Source: Thiogranum sp.
GTDB taxonomy: Bacteria; Pseudomonadota; Gammaproteobacteria; DSM-19610
DNA: 64,000 bases
Assembly (NCBI GenBank): GCA_030148775.1
Contig: JASBST010000104.1
Location: 1-64,000, forward strand
Reading direction: 5' to 3'
Shown: positions 26,341-33,709 of the stretch, piece after piece
Position numbering within the stretch: position 1 is the first letter of the stretch
Layout: every line of letters starts with the position of its first letter
Program-made: the position numbers and the translations under genes
The notes under the pieces: model-generated
Told to the model about the DNA's origin: nothing
What the model saw: only the letters and a program-made list of their open reading frames with translations
Database searches by the model: none

Positions 26341-27252
26341 ATGTATCAAAAATGGATGGCCGGTCTGACCGGCATGTTGTTGTTATGTGGTGTGCTGACG
26401 AACGCTCAGGCCACCTTGCGCATTTTTTCCTGCGAGCCGGAATGGGGGGCATTGGTCAGAGAACTGACCGGCGATCAGGCGTCGGTATATACCGCGACCA
26501 CGGCGCACCAGGACGCCCACCACATTCAGGCGCGTCCGAGCCTGATCGCCCAGGCGCGCCGCGCCGATCTGGTCGTTTGTACCGGTGCCGGGTTGGAGGT
26601 TGGCTGGTTGCCGCTGGTGTTGCGCCGCGCCGGGAATCCGCGCATACAGGTCGGCACGCAGGGTTATCTGGCGGCCACTGATTATGTGACGCTGCTGGAG
26701 AAGCCGCAGCGGCTCGATCGTGCCGATGGCGACGTGCACGCCGAAGGCAACCCGCACATTCAACTGGATCCGCGCAATATTCAGCGTGTGGCGGATGCTC
26801 TCGGACAGCGTCTGGTCTAGCTCGACGGCGCTCACGCGGCGTTATATCGCCAGCGTCTCGCGGATTTCACCCGACGTTGGCAGGCGGCGATACAACGCTG
26901 GCAGAAACAGGCCGCCCCCCTTCGCGACATGCCCATTGTCGTCTATCACCGTGGCTGGACCTACCTGAACCATTGGCTGGGATTGAAGGAGCTGGCCGAG
27001 TTGGAACCGCTGCCCGGCGTTCCGCCCACCAGCAGTCATCTGTCCGCGCTGTTGCAGACACTCAAAGCGCAACCGGCCAAGGCGATAATACGTGCCCCGT
27101 ACCAGGATCCGCGGCCGGTGCAATGGTTGCACGCGCGCACCGGGATCGCCGAGCTCGTCTTGCCGTTCACCGTGGGCGGCAACGAACAGGCCGGTGACCT
27201 GTTCGGCCTGTTCGACAGTACGCTGCAGTTGCTCCTCGGAGTGAATCAATGA
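26341..27252 (+). pseudogene. znuA: ZnuA-like zinc-binding protein gene with in-frame TAG
   Basis: The 304-codon frame encodes a metal ABC transporter substrate-binding protein (cluster A-I), but codon 160 (26818-26820) is TAG. Both halves are in the same frame and together make one normal protein. First half: signal peptide (MYQKWMAGLTGMLLLCGVL), HQDAHHIQARPS (first His ligand region), EGNPHIQLDP (second His). Second half: LDGAHAALYRQRLADF, YHRGWTYLNHWLGL (third His), GGNEQAGDLFGLFD (acidic ligand). No frameshift or deletion is seen, and the stop could arise from CAG by one C-to-T change. Start ATG 26341 has GAGGTGA upstream, and the end overlaps znuB by ATGA. It is either a nonsense mutant, a suppressed gene or a sequence error. 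Confidence 0.85.
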
Positions 27253-28067
27253 ATCTCGACGGACTCGACGCCGCCATCCTCCTGCCGGCGCTGGCCGCCG
27301 GCGCGCTGGTAGTGGCGACACATGTGCCGCTCGGTTTACAGGTGCTCAAGCGCGGCATCATTTTCATCGATCTGGCGATTGCGCAGATTGCCGGGCTCGG
27401 GGTGCTGCTGGCCACCGTGATGGGTTTCGAGGATAGCGGCTGGGGTCTGCAGCTGACCGCCTTCGCCGCCGCCTTGATCGGTGCCCTGTTGCTTTATGGC
27501 TGCGAACGGCGCTGGCCGCAAGTATTGGAAGCGGTGATCGGTAGCGTGTTCGTGCTGGCCGCCAGCGCGGGAATTCTGCTATTGGCGCACAACCCCCATG
27601 GCGGAGAACATCTGAAGGATCTCCTGGTAGGGCAGATCCTTTGGGTGGGATTCGACCAGTTGCCGCCCGTGGCCGGGCTTTACGCGGCGGTGCTGGTTGC
27701 CTGGTTCACGTTGGATGTGGAGCGCCGTCCGATCGCCTTCTATGTGCTCTTCGCCTTGAGCGTGACCGCTTCAGTGCAACTGGTGGGCGTTTACCTGGTG
27801 TTTGCCAGCCTGATCCTGCCGGCGCTGGCGGCACGCCGGCGGCGAACCCGGTCGCGTGCCTTGCTGGCCGGGTATGCGACCGGCATCCTGGGTTATGTCG
27901 GCGGTCTGCTGCTCGCCGCGCTGGGCGATCTGCCGGCCGGAGCGGTGGTCGTCTGGGCGCTGCTGGTCAGCGCTTTGCTGGTCGCCGGTTCGGGCGCCTG
28001 GCGGCGACGGCCGGCCGGTGCGAGTTCTTCCGGCTCAGCCCAATCGCCGACGGATGTCGTCGAGTAA
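27249..28067 (+). CDS. znuB: zinc/manganese ABC transporter permease, ZnuB type
   Basis: This 272-residue ABC-3 family permease has about eight membrane segments (for example IDLAIAQIAGLGVLLATVMG and LVGVYLVFASLILPALAA). It would form the inner-membrane channel for the metal delivered by the ZnuA-like protein. It overlaps that gene by ATGA, so its translation is coupled to ribosomes reaching the end of the interrupted frame. No ATPase (ZnuC) gene is in the cluster. Its 3' end overlaps the convergent phosphatase gene by 33 bases. Confidence 0.88.
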   Translation: MNLDGLDAAILLPALAAGALVVATHVPLGLQVLKRGIIFIDLAIAQIAGLGVLLATVMGFEDSGWGLQLTAFAAALIGALLLYGCERRWPQVLEAVIGSVFVLAASAGILLLAHNPHGGEHLKDLLVGQILWVGFDQLPPVAGLYAAVLVAWFTLDVERRPIAFYVLFALSVTASVQLVGVYLVFASLILPALAARRRRTRSRALLAGYATGILGYVGGLLLAALGDLPAGAVVVWALLVSALLVAGSGAWRRRPAGASSSGSAQSPTDVVE

Positions 28068-28514
28068 ACCGCGTGCGCCCTGCTCTACCAGATCCAGCAC
28101 GCGCACAAATCCCTGCGCGCCGCCGTAATAAGTATCGGGCACGTCGCGCACCGAGTCGGTGTCAGCGAACTCCAGAAACAGACGTACCTTGTGGCGTTCC
28201 GACTGTGGGCAGACGCGCAACATGTCGTCGTAGTTGTCGCTGTCCATCGCCAACAGATAGTCGTAGCGGGTGAAATCGGCCGTCTCGATACGCCGCGCCC
28301 GTTGACGGCTCAAATCGACGCCGCGCTGGGCGGCGGCTTCAGTGGCGCGTCGATCGGGAGGATCGCCCACGTGATAGGCATGGGTCCCGGCAGAATCGAT
28401 CTGCACCCGTGTGTCGAGACCGGCTTCGGCCACCAGCGCCTCGAACACGCCCTGAGCGGTCGGTGAACGACAGATATTCCCCATGCATACAAATAATACT
28501 TTTATTTTTTCCAT
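28035..28514 (-). CDS. low-molecular-weight protein tyrosine phosphatase
   Basis: This 159-residue enzyme has the signature P-loop VCMGNICRSPTA (CxxxxxR-S) at the N-terminus and the general-acid motif DVPDTYYGG (DP-loop). These enzymes dephosphorylate tyrosine kinases controlling exopolysaccharide export, although no such kinase is in the window. Its first bases lie in an AT-rich divergent gap. Its last 33 bases overlap the 3' end of znuB on the other strand. Confidence 0.92.
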   Translation of the reverse strand: MEKIKVLFVCMGNICRSPTAQGVFEALVAEAGLDTRVQIDSAGTHAYHVGDPPDRRATEAAAQRGVDLSRQRARRIETADFTRYDYLLAMDSDNYDDMLRVCPQSERHKVRLFLEFADTDSVRDVPDTYYGGAQGFVRVLDLVEQGARGLLDDIRRRLG

Positions 28515-28572
28515 AGATACAAATGAAACTTAAACTTGATTGTTTTATAAAATCCGTTCAAAGTAACGGGAT

Positions 28573-28827
28573 ATGGACCGGCAATTACTACAACAGTTGC
28601 GCGCGCTGATCGGCCGAACATTGACTTACGGCGGCCATAGCTGCCGCATCATCGAAATTCTCGATCACGAAGACGCCCTGGTTTTGCGCTGCGAAGACAG
28701 TGAGCGGGTGATCCAGGGCAATCAGTTCGGGGAAGCCAACCGGCGCGTCAAACGTACCCATACGCTGCCCCTGTTCGACAATCATCGCAGTCTGAATCCC
28801 GTGATACGGGCCTGGCTGGAGTCCTAG
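28573..28827 (+). CDS. conserved small protein of unknown function
   Basis: This 84-residue soluble protein (starts MDRQLLQQLRALIGRTLTYG) shows a beta-rich centre (HSCRIIEILDHEDALVLRCE) and a basic middle (RRVKRTHTLPLF). Composition and codon use match neighbours. No signal peptide or motif is recognised. It stands alone between divergent and convergent genes in a 58-base AT-rich gap that may hold both promoters. It ends with TAG. Confidence 0.6.
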   Translation: MDRQLLQQLRALIGRTLTYGGHSCRIIEILDHEDALVLRCEDSERVIQGNQFGEANRRVKRTHTLPLFDNHRSLNPVIRAWLES

Positions 28828-28838
28828 TCCAGCGGCGC

Positions 28839-29615
28839 TCAAGTTTTCGTCCGCGCCTGCAGCAGCTGTTCGGCGATATGCAGATCGTCCTCCGTATCCA
28901 CGCCCGGTCCAGGTCGTTGACAGGCCTGCGCCACGTGTATGCGCTCACCGTACCAGAGCGCGCGCAATTGTTCGAGCTGTTCGGCCTGTTCCAACGGGCA
29001 CGGCCGCATCTGCGCGTAGCGCCGCAGATAGCCGACACGGTAAGCATAGATACCGATATGCCGCAGCGGCACCACCCCCACCGGCAGCGTCTTGATATCA
29101 TCCTGCAGCAGGTCCCGATCCCAGGGGATCGATGCCCGGCTGAAATACAAGGCGTAACCGTCTCTGTCGGTGACCACCTTGACCACGTTGGCGTCGAAGA
29201 ACTCGCCGGCGGCCACCAACGGGGTGGCAATCGTGGCCAGGGCGGCAGCACTGTTGGCGGCAAGATCCCCCGCCACCTGATCGATCAGTGCCGGTGGCAT
29301 CAGCGGCTCGTCGCCCTGCAAGTTGACAACGATGGTCTCGTCAGACCAGTCGAGCCGGTCGACGACTTCGGCCAGCCGATCGGTGCCGCTGGCGTGCTCC
29401 GTCGACGTCATGCAAACACGGGCGCCGAAATCGAGCGCCGCCCGCTCGATACGGGCGTCGTCGGTGGCGACGAGGACGGTGTCGGCACCACTGGCGCATC
29501 CGCTTTCGAAAACATACTCCAGCATCGGTTTGTGCAACAGCTTGCGCAGCGGTTTGCCGGGCAGGCGGGTGGAGGCATAGCGTGCCGGTATGACGACTTT
29601 GTAGTCGTTTGGCAT
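28839..29615 (-). CDS. kdsB: 3-deoxy-manno-octulosonate cytidylyltransferase
   Basis: This 258-residue CMP-Kdo synthetase activates Kdo with CTP for lipopolysaccharide inner core synthesis. The motifs are VIPARYASTRLPGKPL at the N-terminus, VNLQGDEPLMPP and YFSRASIPWDRD. It is the last gene of the block exbB-exbD-msbA-lpxK-trm112-kdsB and starts 18 bases after the Trm112-like gene. Length and motifs are normal. Confidence 0.96.
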   Translation of the reverse strand: MPNDYKVVIPARYASTRLPGKPLRKLLHKPMLEYVFESGCASGADTVLVATDDARIERAALDFGARVCMTSTEHASGTDRLAEVVDRLDWSDETIVVNLQGDEPLMPPALIDQVAGDLAANSAAALATIATPLVAAGEFFDANVVKVVTDRDGYALYFSRASIPWDRDLLQDDIKTLPVGVVPLRHIGIYAYRVGYLRRYAQMRPCPLEQAEQLEQLRALWYGERIHVAQACQRPGPGVDTEDDLHIAEQLLQARTKT

Positions 29616-29633
29616 GAGGTCGGTATCCTGGTG

Positions 29634-29813
29634 TCAGACTTCTTCTTCGGCCGGCATCTGCCGGGCTTCTTCCTCGAGCATGACGGGAATGTCGTCGCGT
29701 ATCGGATAGGCGAGCCTGTCCGCCTTACACACCAGTTCCTGCGTTTTCTGATTGTAAACCAGCGATCCTTTGCAGACCGGACAGGCGAGGATGTCGAGTA
29801 GTTTCTTGTCCAA
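29634..29813 (-). CDS. Trm112/YcaR-family small zinc-ribbon-like protein
   Basis: This is a 59-residue protein starting with TTG (29813-29811) two codons after the lpxK stop. It reads [16 protein letters not shown]..., the standard YcaR/Trm112 N-terminus. Only three Cys remain (CPVC and a later VCKAD), and [12 protein letters not shown] closes the domain. YcaR-like proteins regularly lie between lpxK and kdsB. Their role is not settled; eukaryotic Trm112 activates methyltransferases. The short length and TTG start make it easy to miss. Confidence 0.85.
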   Translation of the reverse strand: MDKKLLDILACPVCKGSLVYNQKTQELVCKADRLAYPIRDDIPVMLEEEARQMPAEEEV

Positions 29814-29816
29814 TGT

Positions 29817-30833
29817 TCAATGCTCCTGTGTGACCATGGTCGTCAGCCAGTCGGTGAACTGCGGGTCCAGGCGGGCCTCGACCGTTACTACCCAGGCCTC
29901 CGGCAGGGGGAAATCCCGGCATTTTACCGCGTCTTTCGCAGTCATCAACACCGCCCCCGGGGTGTCGAAGCGAAAATCGTCGGCGACATAGTCGTGGTGG
30001 TCGTCGAAGGCGTGGGTAACGGGGTGCAGGCCGGCCGCGCGAAATTGGGAAAAAAAACGTTCCGGACGGGCGATTCCGGCCACCGCGTGTATCGGCTCTC
30101 CGATAAACGCGCGCAGCGGACGGCGTCGGTCGGCGTCGTGCAAATGCACCGCCTCGGCGATGAGGTAGTCCATGACCGTGTCGGCTTGCGCACAGGCCTG
30201 CCCCAGCGCGACCACGGCGTCGGCCTGGCGCAGCCGCGAGCGGGGCTCGCGCAGCGGTCCGGCCGGCAGACAGGCGCCATTCCCGCAGGGGCGTTCACCA
30301 TCGATCACAATAATTTCGAGGTCACGGCGCAGACGGTAATGCTGCAGGCCGTCGTCGCAGAGCAACAGGTCGCAGGCGGTCTCGCGCAGCAGTCGACGCC
30401 CGGCCGCCAGCCGGTCCGGGCCGGCCATGACCGGCAGGCCGGTCGCCTGCGCCAGCAATACCGCTTCGTCGCCGACGACGCGCGGGTCGCTGTCGGTATG
30501 GACGCGCTGCGGCCACTGGCGCGCTCGGCCACGGTAGCCACTGCATAAAATTCCGATGCGGAGCCGGGTGGTGCGCAGAGCGCGTGCCAGCGCGATCACC
30601 AGCGGGGTCTTGCCGCCACCGCCGGCGACAAGATTGCCGACCACCACGACCTGACACCCCAGGGCCTCACTGTGCAGCAGACCGCGGCGGTAGGCGCTCT
30701 GGCGCACTCTGACCAGGCAGGCGTAAACCCAGGATAACGGCAACAAGGCACGATAGGCGCTCGACTCGCCGTACCACAGATCCCGCAGGCGACGTTCCAG
30801 TTCAGCCCTGCGCACAGTTGTCGGCGGCCTCAT
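29817..30833 (-). CDS. lpxK: tetraacyldisaccharide 4'-kinase
   Basis: This 338-residue lipid A kinase phosphorylates the 4' position of tetraacyldisaccharide-1-phosphate. It is a membrane-associated P-loop enzyme with Walker A VVGNLVAGGGGKTPLV. LLCDDGLQHYRL (catalytic Asp region), RPCGNG and LPAGPLREP are family motifs. Its first 32 bases overlap the end of msbA. Its TGA is followed at two codons by the TTG of the Trm112-like gene, so the block is tightly coupled. Confidence 0.95.
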   Translation of the reverse strand: MRPPTTVRRAELERRLRDLWYGESSAYRALLPLSWVYACLVRVRQSAYRRGLLHSEALGCQVVVVGNLVAGGGGKTPLVIALARALRTTRLRIGILCSGYRGRARQWPQRVHTDSDPRVVGDEAVLLAQATGLPVMAGPDRLAAGRRLLRETACDLLLCDDGLQHYRLRRDLEIIVIDGERPCGNGACLPAGPLREPRSRLRQADAVVALGQACAQADTVMDYLIAEAVHLHDADRRRPLRAFIGEPIHAVAGIARPERFFSQFRAAGLHPVTHAFDDHHDYVADDFRFDTPGAVLMTAKDAVKCRDFPLPEAWVVTVEARLDPQFTDWLTTMVTQEH

Positions 30834-32568
30834 CGCGAAACTGCAAACGGTAGAGTTCGGCGTACAAGCCGTTTTTAGCCAGCAGCTCGGCGTGGGTGCC
30901 GGACTCCGCCAGACGTCCCTGATCCAGTACCAGGATACGGTCGGCCCGTTCCACCGTGGACAGGCGGTGAGCGATGATCAGCGCGGTACGATTCTGGCTC
31001 AGGCGCGCCAGCGCCGATTGCAGCAGATGTTCGGATTCGCTGTCCAGCGACGAGGTGGCCTCGTCCAGGATCAGGATCGGCGCGTCTTTCAACAGGGCAC
31101 GGGCAATGGCGATGCGTTGGCGCTGCCCGCCCGAAAGCAGTACGCCGCGTTCGCCGACGTGGGTCTGCAAACCCTGTGGCAACGCCTCGATAAACTCCAG
31201 TGCGTTGGCGTTCGCGGCTGCCGCTTCGATTTCATGCGCGGCGGCTTGCGGATTGCCGTAGCCGATATTGTGCGCCAGCGTGTCATTAAACAGCACCACA
31301 TCCTGCCCCACCACGGCGATCTGACGCCGCAGATCGCCGAGCCGGTATTCGCGCAGATCATGTCCGTCCAGACGCAGTGAACCGCGTTGGGGGTCGTAGA
31401 AACGCAACAGCAGGTTCACCAGCGTACTTTTGCCGCAACCCGAACGTCCGACCAGGGCCACCGTCTGTCCGGGTTGTATACTGAACGACAGTTCGCGGAT
31501 CACTTCGCCCTTGGTCTCGTCGTAGGCGAAACTCACCTGGTGGAATTCGATCAACCCGCGTGCCCGGGTCAGCGGTAGTTGCCCTTCATCCGGCTCCCCG
31601 GGTTCGTCCAACAGCTGGAAGATGCTGCGCGCCGCGGCCAGACCCCGTTGTATCAGCGCGTTGACATTGGCAAGACGCTTGATCGGCTGTAACAACAGCA
31701 TCATTGCCGCGATAAAGGAGACGAAGCTGCCGACACTGATCTGTCGGGTGATCGAGTCCAGCGTGGCGAGATAGATCACCAGCGCCAGCACGCAGGCGGC
31801 GATCAGTTGCACCACCGGTGCGCTGGCGCCGACCACGGCCGCCATCCTCATCTGCAGGCTGCGGTTACGTTCATTGACCGCTTCGAACTGTTGTTCCTGC
31901 CAGCGTTCGCCGTTGAAGGACTTGACCAGACGCTGGCCGTGGATGACCTCCTCGCTGTATTGGGTCAGTTCGCCCATGGAATCCTGGATCCGCCGGCTGA
32001 GCAGTCGAAACCGTCGGCTGACTACGCGCAGCAGCGCTATCAACACCGGTCCGGTGATCAGAAACAACAACGTCAGCCAGCCGCTGATCCAGAACATGTA
32101 GATGAGCAGAAACAACGCCGTCAGCGAATCGCGCACCAGCACGGTCACCGCGTTGGTGGCCGCTTCGGCTACCTGCTCCACATCGAAAGTCAGGCGCGAC
32201 AGCATGCGCCCGGCCGGATGCCGGTCGAAGTAGCTCGCGGGCAACCGCAGCTGGCGCTGGAAGACCTCCCGGCGCAATTCCTGGACGATGCGTCGTCCTA
32301 TCCAGGTCATGATGTAACGGCTGGAGAAACCGGTCAGGCCACGCAGCAAAAACAGACCCACCAGGGCCAGCGGCACAAACCGGATGGTCCGGGGGTCACG
32401 CTGGATGAAATTGCCGTCCAGCATCGGTTTCATCAGCGCCGCCAGCCCGGTATCGGTGGCGGCGAACAGCACCATGGCCAGGACGGCGAGTATGAACAGT
32501 CGCCAGTAGGAAGCGGCGTAGCCCAGCAGGCGTCGGTAGACTGCGGTGGCCGACCGCGGCGTCGTCAC
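30802..32568 (-). CDS. msbA: lipid A export ABC transporter MsbA
   Basis: This 588-residue fused permease-ATPase flips lipid A-core across the inner membrane. Six membrane segments occupy about residues 15-310. The ATPase shows Walker A GRSGCGKSTLV, Q-loop VGQDVVLFNDT, signature LLSGGQRQRIAIARAL, Walker B ILILDEATSSLD and the H-loop IIAHRLSTVE. GTG start at 32568 overlaps the exbD stop (GTGA), and the 3' end overlaps lpxK. Confidence 0.95.
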   Translation of the reverse strand: MTTPRSATAVYRRLLGYAASYWRLFILAVLAMVLFAATDTGLAALMKPMLDGNFIQRDPRTIRFVPLALVGLFLLRGLTGFSSRYIMTWIGRRIVQELRREVFQRQLRLPASYFDRHPAGRMLSRLTFDVEQVAEAATNAVTVLVRDSLTALFLLIYMFWISGWLTLLFLITGPVLIALLRVVSRRFRLLSRRIQDSMGELTQYSEEVIHGQRLVKSFNGERWQEQQFEAVNERNRSLQMRMAAVVGASAPVVQLIAACVLALVIYLATLDSITRQISVGSFVSFIAAMMLLLQPIKRLANVNALIQRGLAAARSIFQLLDEPGEPDEGQLPLTRARGLIEFHQVSFAYDETKGEVIRELSFSIQPGQTVALVGRSGCGKSTLVNLLLRFYDPQRGSLRLDGHDLREYRLGDLRRQIAVVGQDVVLFNDTLAHNIGYGNPQAAAHEIEAAAANANALEFIEALPQGLQTHVGERGVLLSGGQRQRIAIARALLKDAPILILDEATSSLDSESEHLLQSALARLSQNRTALIIAHRLSTVERADRILVLDQGRLAESGTHAELLAKNGLYAELYRLQFRDEAADNCAQG

Positions 32569-32990
32569 TCTCCCCCGCTTTCCGGCTGACTGGTGGCCAG
32601 GGACATCTTCGCCAGCCCGAGTTGGGCGGTAGCGTCCATGGCGCGTACGACTGATTCGTAAGGCGTGCGTTTATCGGCGCGGATGACCACCGGCACGTCG
32701 GTCTGTTTGCCCAGATACTTGCGGATGGCGCGCTTGAGCGTGTCCAGCTGGGTATTGACCACCTGTCGCTGGTCGATGAAATAGCGACCCTCGGCGTCGA
32801 TGACGATCTCCAGCAGTTCCTTGTGCTCTTCGGTGGGCTGTCCGGTGGCCTGGGGTAATTCGACCTTTATTTGCGATTCTTTCTGGAAGGTGGTCGAGAC
32901 CATAAAAAAAATCAGCAGTATGAACACCACGTCGATCAGCGGCGTGAGGTTGACCTCCGGTTCGTCGCTGCGCGACTGGCGCAGGTTCAC
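32565..32990 (-). CDS. exbD: biopolymer transport protein ExbD/TolR family
   Basis: This 141-residue protein has one N-terminal membrane helix carrying the proton-sensitive Asp (NLTPLIDVVFILLIFFMVS) and a periplasmic domain. It works with the ExbB homologue as a proton-driven motor for TonB or related partners. No tonB gene is adjacent. This exbB-exbD pair before msbA is a common gammaproteobacterial order. The GTG start overlaps the exbB stop and its own stop overlaps the msbA start. Confidence 0.9.
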   Translation of the reverse strand: MNLRQSRSDEPEVNLTPLIDVVFILLIFFMVSTTFQKESQIKVELPQATGQPTEEHKELLEIVIDAEGRYFIDQRQVVNTQLDTLKRAIRKYLGKQTDVPVVIRADKRTPYESVVRAMDATAQLGLAKMSLATSQPESGGE

Positions 32991-33622
32991 AGCTGATCCT
33001 CGATGACGTTTTCGCGCGAGCGTTGCCCGTGCAGAACCTCGACCATGCGCAGGGCCTGTTGTTCCATGCGAATGACCAGCATGTTGACCTTGCCGCGAAA
33101 ATAGCGATAAGCCATCAACGACGGAATCGCCACCACCATGCCGGCGGCAGTGGTGATCAGGGCCTGGGAGATACCGCTGGCGAGCGCGCTGGGATTGCCG
33201 ACGCCCTGGGTGGTGATGGTGGAAAAGACCTGGATCATGCCGATGACGGTGCCGAGCAATCCCAGCAGGGGCGAAATCGCCGCGATGGTACCGAGGGTGT
33301 TGATATAGCGCTCCAGCTCGTGCACCACATGGCGACCCGTGTCCTCGATGGCCTCCTTCATGATTTCGCGACTGGCGTTACGATTCATCAGTCCGGCGGC
33401 GAGAATACGGCCCAGTGGCGACCCGGCGCGCAGATCCTGCAGGCGCTCCACGTCGAGTTTCTTGCCCTTGGCCTGATCCCAGACCTGAGCGACCAGTTGG
33501 CGTGGAATGACGCGCTTGATCCTCAAGGTCCACAAGCGCTCGGCGATGATGGCAAAGGCGATGATGGAGCAGGCGATAATGGGGAGCATGAGCCAGCCGC
33601 CCGCGGTAACCAGTTCAAACAC
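32987..33622 (-). CDS. exbB: MotA/TolQ/ExbB proton channel family protein
   Basis: This 211-residue inner-membrane protein has three membrane segments: one near 10-28, and a pair near 108-130 (ISPLLGLLGTVIGMIQVF) and 150-172 (ALITTAAGMVVAIPSLMAY). The pair contains the conserved Thr/Pro positions of the proton path. It forms the stator with the ExbD homologue translated from the overlapping GTGA. The GTG start at 33622 is preceded by AAGGAC-like purines. Confidence 0.9.
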   Translation of the reverse strand: MFELVTAGGWLMLPIIACSIIAFAIIAERLWTLRIKRVIPRQLVAQVWDQAKGKKLDVERLQDLRAGSPLGRILAAGLMNRNASREIMKEAIEDTGRHVVHELERYINTLGTIAAISPLLGLLGTVIGMIQVFSTITTQGVGNPSALASGISQALITTAAGMVVAIPSLMAYRYFRGKVNMLVIRMEQQALRMVEVLHGQRSRENVIEDQL

Positions 33623-33709
33623 TTATCTGTGTCCTTCCTCGTGATGAGTCGGTAAACGCCCGCCATCATACGCGATTTGCGTGGCGATACGAAAGCATCG
33701 GCGGGGCGC

